Shown one piece after another: positions 1 to 8,189 of a DNA stretch of 8,281 bases; the first letter of the stretch is position 1, and every line of letters begins with the position of its first letter. The position numbers and the translations under genes were made by a program. Source of the stretch: Polaromonas sp. (lineage in GTDB: Bacteria; Pseudomonadota; Gammaproteobacteria; Burkholderiales; Burkholderiaceae_C); assembly GCA_026786065.1 (NCBI GenBank), contig JAJAYS010000349.1, forward strand, positions 1 through 8,281. Reading direction: 5' to 3'. Below the pieces are notes generated by a model, which worked only from the letters and a program-made list of their open reading frames with translations, did not search any database and was not told the DNA's origin.

Positions 1-58
1 CTATCTTGAGGGGGTAGTGCCGAAAGGTGTGCGAGTTCGAGTCTCGCCGTCCGCACCA
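1..58 (+). tRNA. tRNA-Leu (GAG anticodon), 3' portion, truncated by window edge
   Basis: The window opens inside a class II tRNA. Positions 1-5 and 13-17 pair as the anticodon stem (one T-G pair). The loop is 6-12, with T7 before anticodon GAG at 8-10, which reads Leu codons CUC and CUU. A long variable arm at 18-30 (GCC and GGT stem around GAAA) is typical of Leu, Ser or Tyr tRNAs. The T arm has stem 31-35 with 43-47 and loop TTCGAGT at 36-42. The 3' acceptor strand is 48-54, the discriminator is A55, and CCA is encoded at 56-58. The acceptor 5' strand and D arm lie outside the window. A tRNA-Leu immediately before nuoA is, from memory, a common betaproteobacterial arrangement, usually behind secG. 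Confidence 0.93.
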
Positions 59-154
59 GGTGTTGGAATTTTCTGCAGCGCTGCGGCAACGCCCAGTTTC
101 GGGTCTGGAGCCTTTCGGAGCGGCGCAACCTGCTGTGAAGAAATTCAATCCCAT
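59..154 (+). other. leader between tRNA-Leu and nuoA
   Basis: This 96-nt stretch separates the mature tRNA end from the nuoA start. It contains a perfect 10-bp palindrome, GCAGCGCTGC, at 75-84, but no stem followed by a T run, so no intrinsic terminator is visible. A TTGGAA at 63-68 has no plausible -10 box at the right spacing. The nuo genes may therefore be reached by readthrough from the tRNA transcript, from a promoter upstream of the window, or from a promoter too weak to recognise by eye. The frame upstream of nuoA stays open through this region back to position 17, inside the tRNA, so that longer reading frame is not a real N-terminus. Confidence 0.5.
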
Positions 155-514
155 ATGAATCTCGACCAATATCTACCCGTTCTGCTGTTCATTCTGGTCG
201 GTGTCGGCGTCGGAGTAGTGCCCCAGGTTCTTGGGCGACTGCTTGGGCCGGTCAAACCAGACAGCGAGAAAAACTCTCCCTACGAGTGCGGTTTCGAAGC
301 GTTCGAAGACGCCCGGATGAAGTTCGACGTACGGTATTACCTTGTCGCCATCCTCTTCATTCTCTTTGACCTTGAAATTGCATTTCTTTTCCCTTGGGCC
401 GTTGCGCTGAAGGAGATCGGCGCAGTCGGTTTCTGGTCGGTCATGATGTTCCTGGCAATCCTCGTCGTGGGCTTTGTTTACGAGTGGAAAAAGGGCGCGC
501 TTGACTGGGAGTGA
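155..514 (+). CDS. nuoA: NADH-quinone oxidoreductase subunit A (complex I membrane subunit, ND3 homologue)
   Basis: NuoA is a small inner-membrane subunit at the junction of the peripheral and membrane arms, close to the quinone site. The 119-residue product has the usual family length. It shows three hydrophobic segments (about residues 5-30, 61-82 and 90-109). The loop motif YECGFE lies at 43-48, with Cys45 matching the loop cysteine known from mitochondrial ND3 active/deactive studies, and the acidic FDLE motif lies at 71-74 in the second helix. ATG 155 is chosen because upstream codons run into the leader and tRNA and because the N-terminus MNLDQYLPV matches family starts. The ribosome site is weak (GAAG near 137-140). 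It is the first gene of the nuo cluster, and its TGA ends 68 nt before nuoB. Confidence 0.96.
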   Translation: MNLDQYLPVLLFILVGVGVGVVPQVLGRLLGPVKPDSEKNSPYECGFEAFEDARMKFDVRYYLVAILFILFDLEIAFLFPWAVALKEIGAVGFWSVMMFLAILVVGFVYEWKKGALDWE

Positions 515-573
515 GGTTTTGTTGCTGCGCATCGCTGCCGTGTGTCGGCCTTGCGAGCGCTGCGTTCACCATT

Positions 574-577
574 AGGA
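574..577 (+). promoter_or_regulatory. ribosome binding site of nuoB, decides the start
   Basis: AGGA at 574-577 lies 5 nt before ATG 583. It supports that start over GTG 511, which overlaps the nuoA stop and would add 24 poorly conserved residues rich in Cys and Ser. Confidence 0.6.
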
Positions 578-582
578 CCCGA

Positions 583-1062
583 ATGTCACTTGAAGGTGTT
601 TTTAGTGAAGGCTTCATGACCACCAGTTACGACTCGGTGGTGAACTGGGCCAAGACAGGCTCGCTCTGGCCCATGACTTTCGGCCTGGCCTGCTGCGCTG
701 TCGAGATGATGCATGCCGGGGCAGCCCGCTACGACATCGACCGTTTCGGGATGTTGTTTCGGCCCAGCCCGCGCCAGTCCGACCTGATGATCGTGGCCGG
801 TACGCTGTGCAACAAGATGGGGCCGGCGCTGCGCAAGGTCTACGACCAGATGTCGGAGCCGCGCTGGGTTCTGTCGATGGGCTCCTGCGCCAACGGCGGG
901 GGCTACTACCACTACAGCTATTCAGTCGTGCGCGGTTGCGACCGGATTGTGCCGGTCGATGTGTACGTTCCGGGTTGTCCGCCGACAGCCGAAGCGCTGA
1001 TCTACGGCATCATTCAGTTGCAGCAGAAGATCCGCCGCGAAAACACCATTGCGAGGGCTTGA
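583..1062 (+). CDS. nuoB: NADH-quinone oxidoreductase subunit B (carries cluster N2)
   Basis: NuoB (PSST/Nqo6 family) holds the terminal [4Fe-4S] cluster N2, which passes electrons to quinone at the interface with NuoD. The 159-residue protein has the N2 ligands: the tandem Cys37-Cys38 in [10 protein letters not shown], Cys102 in [16 protein letters not shown], and Cys132 in [13 protein letters not shown]. The motif [20 protein letters not shown] (48-67) is near-invariant in this family. ATG 583 is chosen over the in-frame GTG 511 because [11 protein letters not shown] matches known N-termini and AGGA sits at the right distance. It ends with TGA 2 nt before the nuoC start, so nuoB and nuoC are probably translationally coupled. 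No abnormal residue was seen in the core. Confidence 0.97.
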   Translation: MSLEGVFSEGFMTTSYDSVVNWAKTGSLWPMTFGLACCAVEMMHAGAARYDIDRFGMLFRPSPRQSDLMIVAGTLCNKMGPALRKVYDQMSEPRWVLSMGSCANGGGYYHYSYSVVRGCDRIVPVDVYVPGCPPTAEALIYGIIQLQQKIRRENTIARA

Positions 1063-1064
1063 TC

Positions 1065-1694
1065 ATGGCGCTTGCAGCGGCTTTGTCGTCTTTTGTACCG
1101 GCGCCGGCCGAGGCTTTGTCCGAGACTCTGCAGAACGTGCTGGGACGTCGCGCCAAATCGGTCAAGGTAGCGTTTGGGGAGCTGACTGTTGGCGTTGCGT
1201 CCTCCGACTATCTGGAGTCGGCGCGGTTGCTGCGTGAAACGGCCGGTTGCCAGTTTGAACAGTTGGTCGATCGTTGCGGCGTCGATTATTCCGAGTATGG
1301 CGACGGTGCTTACAGCGGCCCGCGCTACTGCGTGGTCTCCCATTTGCTGTCGGTCAGCTTGAATCACAGGGTGCGCCTGAAGGTGTATTGCCAGGACGAC
1401 GATTTTCCGCTGGTCGCCTCGCTCACTGGAATCTGGAACTCGGCGAATTGGTTCGAGAGGGAAGCCTTTGACCTGTTTGGCATCGTGTTCGAGGGGCACA
1501 CCGACCTGCGCCGGATTCTGACCGACTACGGCTTCATCGGTCATCCCTTCCGCAAAGACTTTCCGACAACCGGGCACGTCGAAATGCGCTACGACCCGGA
1601 GCAGAAGCGCGTCATCTACCAGCCGGTGACGATTGAGCCGCGCGAGATCACGCCCCGCGTGATCCGCGAAGACCACTATGGCGAAGTCCAATAA
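1065..1694 (+). CDS. nuoC: NADH-quinone oxidoreductase subunit C (30 kDa subunit)
   Basis: NuoC is a peripheral-arm structural subunit without cofactors that packs against NuoD and NuoB. The 209-residue product carries the complex I 30-kDa signature at 131-150 ([10 protein letters not shown], then FEGHTDLRR), followed by [17 protein letters not shown]. The C-terminal tail continues with [16 protein letters not shown], as in betaproteobacterial members. ATG 1065 is preceded by GAGGG at 1053-1057 and follows the nuoB TGA by 2 nt. The frame is open back to 807 inside nuoB, but that extension has no similarity to NuoC and is rejected. nuoC is separate from nuoD here, unlike the fused nuoCD of enterics. 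Confidence 0.96.
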   Translation: MALAAALSSFVPAPAEALSETLQNVLGRRAKSVKVAFGELTVGVASSDYLESARLLRETAGCQFEQLVDRCGVDYSEYGDGAYSGPRYCVVSHLLSVSLNHRVRLKVYCQDDDFPLVASLTGIWNSANWFEREAFDLFGIVFEGHTDLRRILTDYGFIGHPFRKDFPTTGHVEMRYDPEQKRVIYQPVTIEPREITPRVIREDHYGEVQ

Positions 1695-1718
1695 GTTTAA
1701 GGCAGGGCATTACAAGCA

Positions 1719-2972
1719 ATGGCTGAAATCAAGAACTACACGCTGAACTTCGGGCCGCAGCATCCGGCCGCGCACGGTGTTTTGCGTCTGGTACTGGAGC
1801 TCGATGGTGAGGTCATTCAGCGTGCCGACCCGCACATTGGCCTGCTGCACCGCGCGACTGAAAAGCTCGCCGAGAGCAAGACCTACATCCAGTCGCTGCC
1901 CTACATGGACCGGCTCGATTACGTATCGATGATGTCCAATGAGCAGGCCTACTGCCTGGCTATCGAGAAGCTGATCGGCGTTGATGTGCCGATCCGCGCG
2001 CAATACATAAGGGTCATGTTCGCCGAAATCACCCGCGTGATGAACCACTTGCTCTGGCTGGGTGCGCATGGTTTCGATTGCGGCGCGATGAATATCCTGA
2101 TTTATTGCTTTCGCGAGCGCGAAGCGCTGTTCGACATGTACGAAGCGGTGTCCGGCGCACGCATGCATGCGGCCTACTTTCGACCTGGCGGCGTTTATCG
2201 GGACCTCCCCGAGACCATGCCGCAGTACCGCGTCAGCAAGATCAAGAACGCGAAGGCCATCGCGGCCCTCAATGAAAACCGTCAGGGGTCATTGCTCGAC
2301 TTCATCGACGACTTCGTGGCCAAGTTTCCGGGCTTCATCGACGAATACGAAACGCTGCTCACCGACAACCGAATCTGGAAGCAGCGTACCGTCGGCATCG
2401 GGGTTGTTTCCCCCGAGCGCGCGTTGAATCTTGGCTTTACCGGCCCGATGTTGCGGGGTTCGGGCTTTGCCTGGGATCTCCGCAAACAGCAGCCGTACGA
2501 CGTGTACGCGCAAATGGATTTCGACATTCCGGTCGGAAAAACTGGCGACTGCTACGACCGCTATCTGGTACGCATCGAAGAGATGCGCCAGTCGAACCGC
2601 ATCATCAAGCAGTGTGCTGATTGGCTGCGTGTCAATCCGGGTCCGGTTATCACCAGCAACCACAAAGTTGCCGCACCCGACCGCGAATCCATGAAAACCA
2701 ACATGGAAGAGCTGATTCACCACTTCAAGCTTTTCACTGAAGGCATGCACGTTCCTGAAGGTGAGGCGTATGCCGCGGTTGAGCATCCGAAGGGCGAGTT
2801 CGGTATTTATATCGTCAGCGACGGAGCCAACAAGCCCTATCGCCTGAAAATACGTCCGCCCGGATTTCCGCATCTCGCCGCGATGGACGAGATGGCCCGC
2901 GGACACATGATTGCCGATGCGGTCGCGATCATTGGCACGATGGATATTGTTTTTGGTGAAATCGACCGTTAA
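1719..2972 (+). CDS. nuoD: NADH-quinone oxidoreductase subunit D (49 kDa subunit, quinone site)
   Basis: NuoD (Nqo4/49-kDa family, related to NiFe-hydrogenase large subunits) forms the quinone-binding pocket with NuoB. The 417-residue length is typical. The N-terminal motif [13 protein letters not shown] (11-23) contains His19. With DYVSM it supplies Tyr68; these two correspond to the quinone-contacting His38 and Tyr87 of Thermus Nqo4 (equivalence by motif and constant offset). The 49-kDa signature [10 protein letters not shown] is at 41-50. The C-terminus [39 protein letters not shown] is intact in the translation and ends as in the family. An AAGGCAGGG at 1699-1707 can serve as the ribosome site. 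The gap to nuoC is 24 nt and to nuoE 5 nt. Confidence 0.97.
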   Translation: MAEIKNYTLNFGPQHPAAHGVLRLVLELDGEVIQRADPHIGLLHRATEKLAESKTYIQSLPYMDRLDYVSMMSNEQAYCLAIEKLIGVDVPIRAQYIRVMFAEITRVMNHLLWLGAHGFDCGAMNILIYCFREREALFDMYEAVSGARMHAAYFRPGGVYRDLPETMPQYRVSKIKNAKAIAALNENRQGSLLDFIDDFVAKFPGFIDEYETLLTDNRIWKQRTVGIGVVSPERALNLGFTGPMLRGSGFAWDLRKQQPYDVYAQMDFDIPVGKTGDCYDRYLVRIEEMRQSNRIIKQCADWLRVNPGPVITSNHKVAAPDRESMKTNMEELIHHFKLFTEGMHVPEGEAYAAVEHPKGEFGIYIVSDGANKPYRLKIRPPGFPHLAAMDEMARGHMIADAVAIIGTMDIVFGEIDR

Positions 2973-2977
2973 CACGC

Positions 2978-3496
2978 ATGAGTCAGTCCATGATTTCTGA
3001 GAAAACCGCCGCGCGCTTTGCCCGCGAAACCGCCAAGTATCCGGCCGACCAAAAACAGTCGGCGGTGATGGCCTGCCTTGCCATTATTCAGGCCGAAGCC
3101 GGCTTCGTCAGCGCAGAGAGCGAACAGCTCGTCGCCAATTATCTGGGCATGCCACCGATCGCGGTGCATGAGGTAACGACCTTCTACAACATGTACAACC
3201 AGCGCCCTGTCGGGCGCTACAAGCTCAATGTCTGCACCAACTTGCCTTGCCAGTTGCGCGGCGGTTCTGATGCCCTGAAGTACCTCGAAAGCAAGCTCGG
3301 CGTGGTGATGGGACAAACAACCCCCGACGGCTGCTTTACGTTGCAGCAGTCGGAATGCCTGGGTGCCTGCGCTGACGCACCCGTGTTGCTGGTCAACGAT
3401 CTGACAATGTGCAGCTTCATGAGCCATGAAAAGCTCGACCAGCTGATCGACGGGCTCCAAATTCCAGAGGGCAATTCGCATGCAAGTAGTGAATGA
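2978..3496 (+). CDS. nuoE: NADH-quinone oxidoreductase subunit E (24 kDa, [2Fe-2S] N1a)
   Basis: NuoE is the thioredoxin-fold subunit of the NADH-dehydrogenase module and carries [2Fe-2S] cluster N1a next to NuoF. The 172-residue product has the four ligands: Cys86 and Cys91 (CTNLPC, CX4C) and Cys127 and Cys131 (CLGAC, CX3C). The helical N-terminal part contains [15 protein letters not shown] (20-34) and [16 protein letters not shown] (64-79), both characteristic. Two starts are possible: ATG 2978 (MSQSMISEK) and ATG 2990 ([11 protein letters not shown]). Neither has a strong ribosome site. The second fits remembered relatives slightly better, so residues 1-4 are uncertain. The 3' end overlaps the nuoF start by 17 nt. 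Confidence 0.95.
   Translation: MSQSMISEKTAARFARETAKYPADQKQSAVMACLAIIQAEAGFVSAESEQLVANYLGMPPIAVHEVTTFYNMYNQRPVGRYKLNVCTNLPCQLRGGSDALKYLESKLGVVMGQTTPDGCFTLQQSECLGACADAPVLLVNDLTMCSFMSHEKLDQLIDGLQIPEGNSHASSE
3466..3471 (+). promoter_or_regulatory. ribosome binding site of nuoF, inside the nuoE end
   Basis: AGAGGG lies 8 nt before ATG 3480. It supports 3480 as the true nuoF start and argues against translation of nuoF normally beginning at the internal GTG 3756, which has no such site at the proper distance. Confidence 0.6.
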
Positions 3497-3710
3497 CCAC
3501 GCGGCTGCCAGCGTGCTGGCGCAGTTTGCAGCCACCGGCGTGCAAAGCTGTTTTCACGGCCGCCACATCGAGCCGCAGATCCTAGCGGGTCTGAACGGCC
3601 GTAATTGGCGACTCGCGGATTACGAGGCGCGCGGCGGCTATCAAGCCTTGCGCAAAATTCTCGGCGTGAGCGGCTCGCCCGGGCAAAGTGCGAGCAGCGC
3701 GGGTGACTAG
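3480..3710 (+). CDS. NuoF N-terminal fragment as literally encoded (76 aa)
   Basis: If the TAG is real and not read through, this is the only product made from the proper nuoF start. It would comprise the small N-terminal region (about residues 1-61) and half of the linker, ending SSAGD, with no FMN, NADH or cluster motif. It is unlikely to act alone. It overlaps nuoE by 17 nt and has a good ribosome site (AGAGGG, 3466-3471). I treat it as part of nuoF, not as an independent gene. Confidence 0.45.
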   Translation: MQVVNDHAAASVLAQFAATGVQSCFHGRHIEPQILAGLNGRNWRLADYEARGGYQALRKILGVSGSPGQSASSAGD

Positions 3711-3721
3711 GATGACGTAGG
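3704..3721 (+). other. three-frame stop cluster in the nuoF linker
   Basis: TGA 3704-3706, TAG 3708-3710, TGA 3713-3715 and TAG 3718-3720 close all three forward frames within 17 nt. Only the TAG at 3708 is in the nuoF frame. The segment reads as two near copies of a short unit, TGACTAGGA followed by TGACGTAGG. An ATG at 3712 opens only a two-codon frame (ATG ACG TAG). A single frame slip cannot bypass the cluster, whereas one base substitution would. Confidence 0.85.
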
Positions 3722-3755
3722 GGGTGGTGGCGGCGCTGGCATTACGCCAGACCAG

Positions 3756-4949
3756 GTGATTGCCGAAATCAAGGCCAGTGGCCTGCGTGGGCGCGGCGGG
3801 GCGGGCTTTCCGACCGGGCTGAAGTGGAGCTTCATGCCGCGCCAGTTTCCAGGACAGAAGTACCTAGTCTGCAATTCCGACGAGGGCGAACCGGGCACCT
3901 GCAAAGACCGCGACATCATGCAGTACAACCCGCACAGCGTGATCGAAGGCATGGCTATTGCGGCTTATGCAATGGGCATCAGCGTCGCCTACAACTACAT
4001 TCACGGCGAGATTTTTGCCACTTATCTGCGTTTTGAGGAGGCGCTCGAAGAAGCGCGTGCGGCGGGCGTGCTCGGCGACCGCATTCTCGGAAGCGGCTTC
4101 AGTTTCCACTTGTACGCCGCGCATGGTTTCGGCGCCTACATTTGCGGCGAGGAAACCGCATTGCTTGAATCGCTCGAAGGAAAAAAGGGGCAGCCCCGTT
4201 TCAAGCCGCCCTTTCCCGCCAGCTTTGGTCTGTATGGCAAACCGACGACCATCAACAACACCGAAACCTTTGCTGCCGTGCCCTGGATTATTCGCAACGG
4301 CGGTCAGGCTTTCCTCGAAGTCGGCAAGCCCAACAACGGCGGTACAAAAATCTACTCGGTTTCCGGGGATGTTGAGTCGCCAGGCAACTACGAAGTGCCG
4401 CTCGGGACGCCGTTTGCCAAACTGCTCGAGCTTGCGGGAGGGGTGCGTAAGGGCCGCACGCTGAAGGCCGTGATTCCCGGCGGTTCGTCCGCGCCGGTGC
4501 TGCCGGCGTCCATCATGATGGAATGCACGATGGACTACGACTCCATCGCCAAGGCCGGGTCCATGCTCGGCTCGGGCGCCGTCATCGTGATGGACGATTC
4601 CCGCTGCATGGTCGAATCGCTGAAGCGCCTGTCCTACTTTTACATGCACGAATCCTGCGGGCAGTGCACGCCATGCCGGGAAGGCACGGGCTGGCTCTGG
4701 CGCATGGTGGACCGCATTCACCGGGGGCACGGAAAGCAAACCGATCTGGACCTGCTCAATTCGGTGGCCGACAACATCCAGGGCCGGACCATCTGCGCGC
4801 TGGGCGATGCGGCCGCGATGCCGGTACGGGCAATGATCAAGCATTTCCGGCATGAGTTTGAAGCCATGATTCCTCCTGCTGCAGCTAGCGCTGCGACCAC
4901 AATCCCAGCCAGCCATCAAGCGGTTGGTTCCCATGTGCGGAGCGCTTGA
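3756..4949 (+). CDS. nuoF: NADH-quinone oxidoreductase subunit F, catalytic part (GTG-start reading frame, 397 aa)
   Basis: This is the longest uninterrupted nuoF frame with a usual start codon, so an automatic caller would probably place the gene here. It holds all catalytic motifs (numbered from ATG 3480): the glycine-rich FMN/NADH motif [10 protein letters not shown] at 102-111, [30 protein letters not shown], and the N3 ligands Cys393, Cys396, Cys399 and Cys439 (SCGQCTPC, then TICALGD 39 residues later). GTG 3756 has no nearby ribosome site; GGGGGTGGTGG at 3720-3730 is about 25 nt away. A product starting here would lack the conserved N-terminal region, so independent function is doubtful. 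The nuoG start follows the TGA by 4 nt. Confidence 0.7.
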   Translation: MIAEIKASGLRGRGGAGFPTGLKWSFMPRQFPGQKYLVCNSDEGEPGTCKDRDIMQYNPHSVIEGMAIAAYAMGISVAYNYIHGEIFATYLRFEEALEEARAAGVLGDRILGSGFSFHLYAAHGFGAYICGEETALLESLEGKKGQPRFKPPFPASFGLYGKPTTINNTETFAAVPWIIRNGGQAFLEVGKPNNGGTKIYSVSGDVESPGNYEVPLGTPFAKLLELAGGVRKGRTLKAVIPGGSSAPVLPASIMMECTMDYDSIAKAGSMLGSGAVIVMDDSRCMVESLKRLSYFYMHESCGQCTPCREGTGWLWRMVDRIHRGHGKQTDLDLLNSVADNIQGRTICALGDAAAMPVRAMIKHFRHEFEAMIPPAAASAATTIPASHQAVGSHVRSA

Positions 4950-4953
4950 CTTC

Positions 4954-7110
4954 ATGATTGAAATCGAACTGGACGGTCAGAAAGTCGAAGTGCTCGAGGG
5001 CAGCACGGTGATGCATGCTGCCGAAAAGGCCGGCACCTACATTCCGCATTTCTGTTATCACAAAAAGCTCAGCATTGCGGCCAATTGCCGGATGTGCCTG
5101 GTCGATATTGAAAAGGCGCCCAAGCCGATGCCGGCCTGCGCCACGCCGGTCACGCAGGGCATGATCGTTCACACCAAGAGCGACAAAGCCATCAAGGCGC
5201 AAAAAGGCGTGATGGAGTTTTTGCTGATCAATCATCCGCTCGATTGCCCGATTTGCGATCAGGGCGGTGAATGTCAGTTGCAGGATCTGGCCGTCGGCTA
5301 TGGCGGCAGCGGCTCGCGCTATGACGAAGAAAAGCGGGTCGTGTTCCACAAGGACGTTGGGCCACTGGTCTCGATGGAAGAAATGAGCCGCTGTATCCAT
5401 TGCACCCGTTGCGTGCGCTTTGGGCAGGAAGTGGCCGGCGTGATGGAGCTCGGCATGTCGCACCGCGGCGAGCACGCTGAAATCGAAACCTTTGTAGGCA
5501 TGTCGGTTGACTCGGAGCTGTCGGGCAACATGATCGACATTTGCCCGGTCGGTGCGTTGACCAGCAAACCCTTTCGCTACAGTGCGCGCACTTGGGAGCT
5601 ATCGCGCCGCAAGTCGATCAGCCCGCACGACGGAGTCGGTGCCAACCTCATCGTCCAGGTCAAAAACAACCGCGTCATGCGCGTCGTGCCACTTGAGAAC
5701 GAGAACGTCAACGAATGCTGGATTGCCGACCGCGACCGCTTTTCGTACGAGGCGCTGAACAGCGAAGAGCGCCTGCTCAGCCCGATGATCAAGCAGGGCG
5801 GCCAATGGAACTCGGTCGATTGGCAAACGGCACTGGAATACATCGGCAATGGTCTGAAACAGATCAAAGCCGAGCACGGCGCCAAAAGCATAGGCCTGCT
5901 CGCCAGCCCGCACTGTACGCTCGAAGAGTTGCATCTGGCTGGCGCACTGATGCGAGGCCTTGGCAGCGAGAACATCGACTCCCGCCTGCGTCACGCCGAC
6001 TTCACACAGCACGCTGGCGTGCGCTGGCTCGGCACGTCCATCGCATCGTTGTCGCACTTGCAGGGCGCGCTGGTTATCGGTTCGAACCTGCGCAAGGACC
6101 ACCCGCTTTTCGCCCAGCGGATCCGTCAGTCTGTGCGCAAAGGCTGCGCTCTCAGCGTGATCGCCTCGGAACGGGAGCTGGCCGATGATGGCGCCTGGGC
6201 CATGCCGCTGGCGCATACCCTGCGGGTACCGGCAAGCGGTTGGCTGCAAATGCTTGGCGCAGTAGCAGTGGCCGTTGCGAAAAAAAAGGGCGTGCCCGCA
6301 CCGGTATCAGCAGAGGGCTCCGAGGTCGGGTCGGCCGTTGCCGAGTCGCTGTTGGCTGGGGACCGCAAGGCGATTTTGCTTGGCAACGCTGCGGCGCATC
6401 ATGCGCAGGCGTCGGGTCTGCTGTCGTTGGCGAACTGGATAGGCGGGCAGACGGGGGCGAGCGTCGGCTATTTGACCGAAGCGGCGAACACCGTCGGGGC
6501 GCAGTTGGCCAGCGCGCAGCCTGGCGCGGGTGGACTCAATACCGCGCAGATGCTGGACGGCAGCGGCGCTTTGAAAGCCTTGATTCTTTTGAACAACGAG
6601 CCCGAGTTCGACTCCTACGCGGGGAGGCAGGCCAGCGCGCTGATCAATCCGGTGCAATTGGTCGTGACGATGAGTCCGTTCAAGGCCAATATGCGGTTCA
6701 GCGACGTGTTGCTGCCGATTGCACCGTTCACCGAAACGCCGGGCACTTTCGTCAATGCCGAGGGGCTTGCGCAGAGCTTTCACGCGGTGGTCAAGCCGCT
6801 GGGCGAGGCCCGTCCTGCCTGGAAAGTCCTGCGGGTCCTGGCCAACCTGTTCAATCTGCCGGGGTTCGATTTCGAATCCGCGCAGGACGTGCTGGCGCAG
6901 GTGCAGGGAATCTCTGACGGTCGAGTCAACGCGAGCCTGTTGAACAATGGCGTGCAGACCCCGCCGGTGCCGGTGCCTGCGCCGGCCGGGAGTGAGGAGC
7001 CGGTTGCGGCCAGCATCTACCAGCTGGACGGGCTGGTCCGCCGCGCAACATCGCTGCAACTGACGCGCGACGCCCGGCTTGCTGCTGCAAGTGCGGAAAT
7101 CACCGGATGA
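4954..7110 (+). CDS. nuoG: NADH-quinone oxidoreductase subunit G (75 kDa Fe-S subunit)
   Basis: NuoG relays electrons from NuoF toward NuoB through several Fe-S clusters. The 718-residue protein starts with a ferredoxin-like domain: N1b ligands Cys34, Cys45, Cys48 and Cys62; N5 ligands His94, Cys98, Cys101 and Cys107 ([14 protein letters not shown]); and N4 ligands Cys147, Cys150, Cys153 and Cys197. About residue 220 onward is the molybdopterin-oxidoreductase-like domain, which binds no Mo cofactor in complex I. The N7 cysteines found in E. coli and Thermus are absent ([11 protein letters not shown] at 221-231). A Pro/Ala-rich linker (about 670-685) precedes the C-terminal [20 protein letters not shown] 4954 is chosen over 4924 because [13 protein letters not shown] matches family starts; GGAG at 4939-4942 may be its ribosome site. 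It overlaps nuoH by 4 nt. Confidence 0.96.
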   Translation: MIEIELDGQKVEVLEGSTVMHAAEKAGTYIPHFCYHKKLSIAANCRMCLVDIEKAPKPMPACATPVTQGMIVHTKSDKAIKAQKGVMEFLLINHPLDCPICDQGGECQLQDLAVGYGGSGSRYDEEKRVVFHKDVGPLVSMEEMSRCIHCTRCVRFGQEVAGVMELGMSHRGEHAEIETFVGMSVDSELSGNMIDICPVGALTSKPFRYSARTWELSRRKSISPHDGVGANLIVQVKNNRVMRVVPLENENVNECWIADRDRFSYEALNSEERLLSPMIKQGGQWNSVDWQTALEYIGNGLKQIKAEHGAKSIGLLASPHCTLEELHLAGALMRGLGSENIDSRLRHADFTQHAGVRWLGTSIASLSHLQGALVIGSNLRKDHPLFAQRIRQSVRKGCALSVIASERELADDGAWAMPLAHTLRVPASGWLQMLGAVAVAVAKKKGVPAPVSAEGSEVGSAVAESLLAGDRKAILLGNAAAHHAQASGLLSLANWIGGQTGASVGYLTEAANTVGAQLASAQPGAGGLNTAQMLDGSGALKALILLNNEPEFDSYAGRQASALINPVQLVVTMSPFKANMRFSDVLLPIAPFTETPGTFVNAEGLAQSFHAVVKPLGEARPAWKVLRVLANLFNLPGFDFESAQDVLAQVQGISDGRVNASLLNNGVQTPPVPVPAPAGSEEPVAASIYQLDGLVRRATSLQLTRDARLAAASAEITG

Positions 7111-8183
7111 TCGACGCTTTTTACGGATTCGGTCAGGGGCTGATGGGTGGCATTTGGCCGGCCACGGTCTGGCCGGTGCTCTGGACGCTGATCAAGATCG
7201 TCGCGGTCTTGCTACCGCTGATGGGCTGTGTCGCCTACCTGACGCTGTGGGAGCGCAAGGCGATCGGCTTCACGCAAATTCGCTTCGGCCCCAACCGCGT
7301 GGGTCCGTTCGGCCTGCTGCAGCCGATTGCCGACGCGCTGAAGTTGCTGACCAAGGAAATCATCATCCCGACTGCGGCCAGCAAGGGCCTGTTTGTCCTG
7401 GGTCCGGTCATGACCATCATGCCGGCGCTGGCCGCCTGGGCAGTGGTGCCCTTCGGTCCGGATGTCGCGTTGGCCAACGTCAATGCCGGCCTGTTGTTCC
7501 TGATGGCGATCACTTCGCTGGAGGTCTATGGCGTGATCATTGCCGGTTGGGCGTCCAACTCCAAATACGCTTTTTTGGGCGCGATGCGCGCTTCGGCGCA
7601 GATGGTCAGCTACGAGATCGCGATGGGCTTTTGCTTTGTCGTGGTGCTGATGGTGTCGGCCAGCCTGAACATGACCGACATCGTGATGGGGCAGAGCGTC
7701 GGCATGGCCGCCAGCCGGGGCTGGACTTTTCTTTCATGGAACTGGCTGCCGCTGCTGCCGATTTTTGTCGTGTACTTTATTTCGGGCCTGGCTGAAACCA
7801 ACCGGCACCCGTTCGATGTGGTCGAGGGCGAGTCCGAGATCGTCGCCGGCCATATGGTCGAGTATTCGGGCATGGCTTTCGCGATGTTCTTTCTCGCTGA
7901 ATACGCCAACATGATTCTGGTGTCGGTGCTGTGCGTGATTCTTTTTCTCGGTGGGTGGCTTTCGCCTTTCGACCATGCGCTGTTCAACTGGATTCCCGGC
8001 TGGATCTGGCTGGGCCTCAAGTCTTTTGTGGTGGTAACGCTGTTCTTGTGGGTCCGGGCCACGTTTCCGCGCTTTCGGTACGACCAGATCATGCGATTGG
8101 GCTGGAAGATATTCATCCCAGTGACGCTGGTCTGGCTGGTCGTGGTCGCGGCCTGGATGCAGACCCCGTATTCCATCTGGTAA
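7107..8183 (+). CDS. nuoH: NADH-quinone oxidoreductase subunit H (membrane subunit, ND1 homologue)
   Basis: NuoH is the inner-membrane subunit that completes the quinone channel and links electron transfer to proton pumping. The 358-residue product is highly hydrophobic, with about eight membrane segments, and has the ND1 signatures: [13 protein letters not shown] (47-59), [20 protein letters not shown] (61-80), [15 protein letters not shown] (157-171), and AETNRHPFD followed by [10 protein letters not shown] and VEYSGM (229-256), with the conserved acidic loop Glu residues. The ATG shares four bases with the nuoG stop (ATGA), a sign of translational coupling. The C-terminus MQTPYSIW is complete. 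In other betaproteobacteria nuoI follows closely; here it does not. Confidence 0.97.
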   Translation: MIDAFYGFGQGLMGGIWPATVWPVLWTLIKIVAVLLPLMGCVAYLTLWERKAIGFTQIRFGPNRVGPFGLLQPIADALKLLTKEIIIPTAASKGLFVLGPVMTIMPALAAWAVVPFGPDVALANVNAGLLFLMAITSLEVYGVIIAGWASNSKYAFLGAMRASAQMVSYEIAMGFCFVVVLMVSASLNMTDIVMGQSVGMAASRGWTFLSWNWLPLLPIFVVYFISGLAETNRHPFDVVEGESEIVAGHMVEYSGMAFAMFFLAEYANMILVSVLCVILFLGGWLSPFDHALFNWIPGWIWLGLKSFVVVTLFLWVRATFPRFRYDQIMRLGWKIFIPVTLVWLVVVAAWMQTPYSIW

Positions 8184-8189
8184 TCAATG

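Larger units (their letters stand above)
3480..4949 (+). pseudogene. nuoF: nuoF, NADH-binding FMN subunit, interrupted by an in-frame TAG at codon 77
   Basis: The whole gene spans 490 codons in one frame, ATG 3480 to TGA 4949, broken only by TAG 3708-3710. Before the stop lies the normal NuoF N-terminal part ([12 protein letters not shown], then [20 protein letters not shown]). After it comes the full catalytic part, beginning [23 protein letters not shown]. NuoF binds NADH and FMN and carries [4Fe-4S] N3, the entry point of electrons into complex I. The codons between RKILG and TPDQV (about 26) form a Ser/Gly/Asp-rich linker that I recall as only about 6 to 7 residues in relatives. I label it interrupted rather than dead: a sequence error or readthrough would restore a complete 489-residue protein, and no residue in the conserved parts looks decayed. 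Confidence 0.75.

Noticed and set aside
1..58. tRNA 3' end as an integration site for a mobile element
   Set aside because: No integrase, direct repeat of the tRNA end, or foreign gene is present. The nuo operon follows directly, as in related genomes.
75..84. GCAGCGCTGC palindrome as an operator or terminator
   Set aside because: It is short, common by chance in GC-rich DNA, has no T run, and no regulator gene is nearby.
17..154. 46-codon N-terminal extension of NuoA
   Set aside because: It would begin inside the mature tRNA-Leu sequence, and NuoA from ATG 155 has the full family length.
807..1064. 86-codon N-terminal extension of NuoC
   Set aside because: It overlaps nuoB in another frame and has no NuoC similarity. 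ATG 1065 has a ribosome site and a normal position.
3864..4955. 363-codon open frame on the minus strand opposite nuoF
   Set aside because: It is a shadow of GC-rich codon use. Its translation is Arg/His-rich with no recognisable motif, while the plus strand encodes clear NuoF.
6240..6917. 225-codon plus-strand frame inside nuoG
   Set aside because: It lies wholly inside nuoG in another frame and its translation is Arg/Gly/Ala-rich low complexity. It is only mentioned as the outcome of a hypothetical -1 slip.
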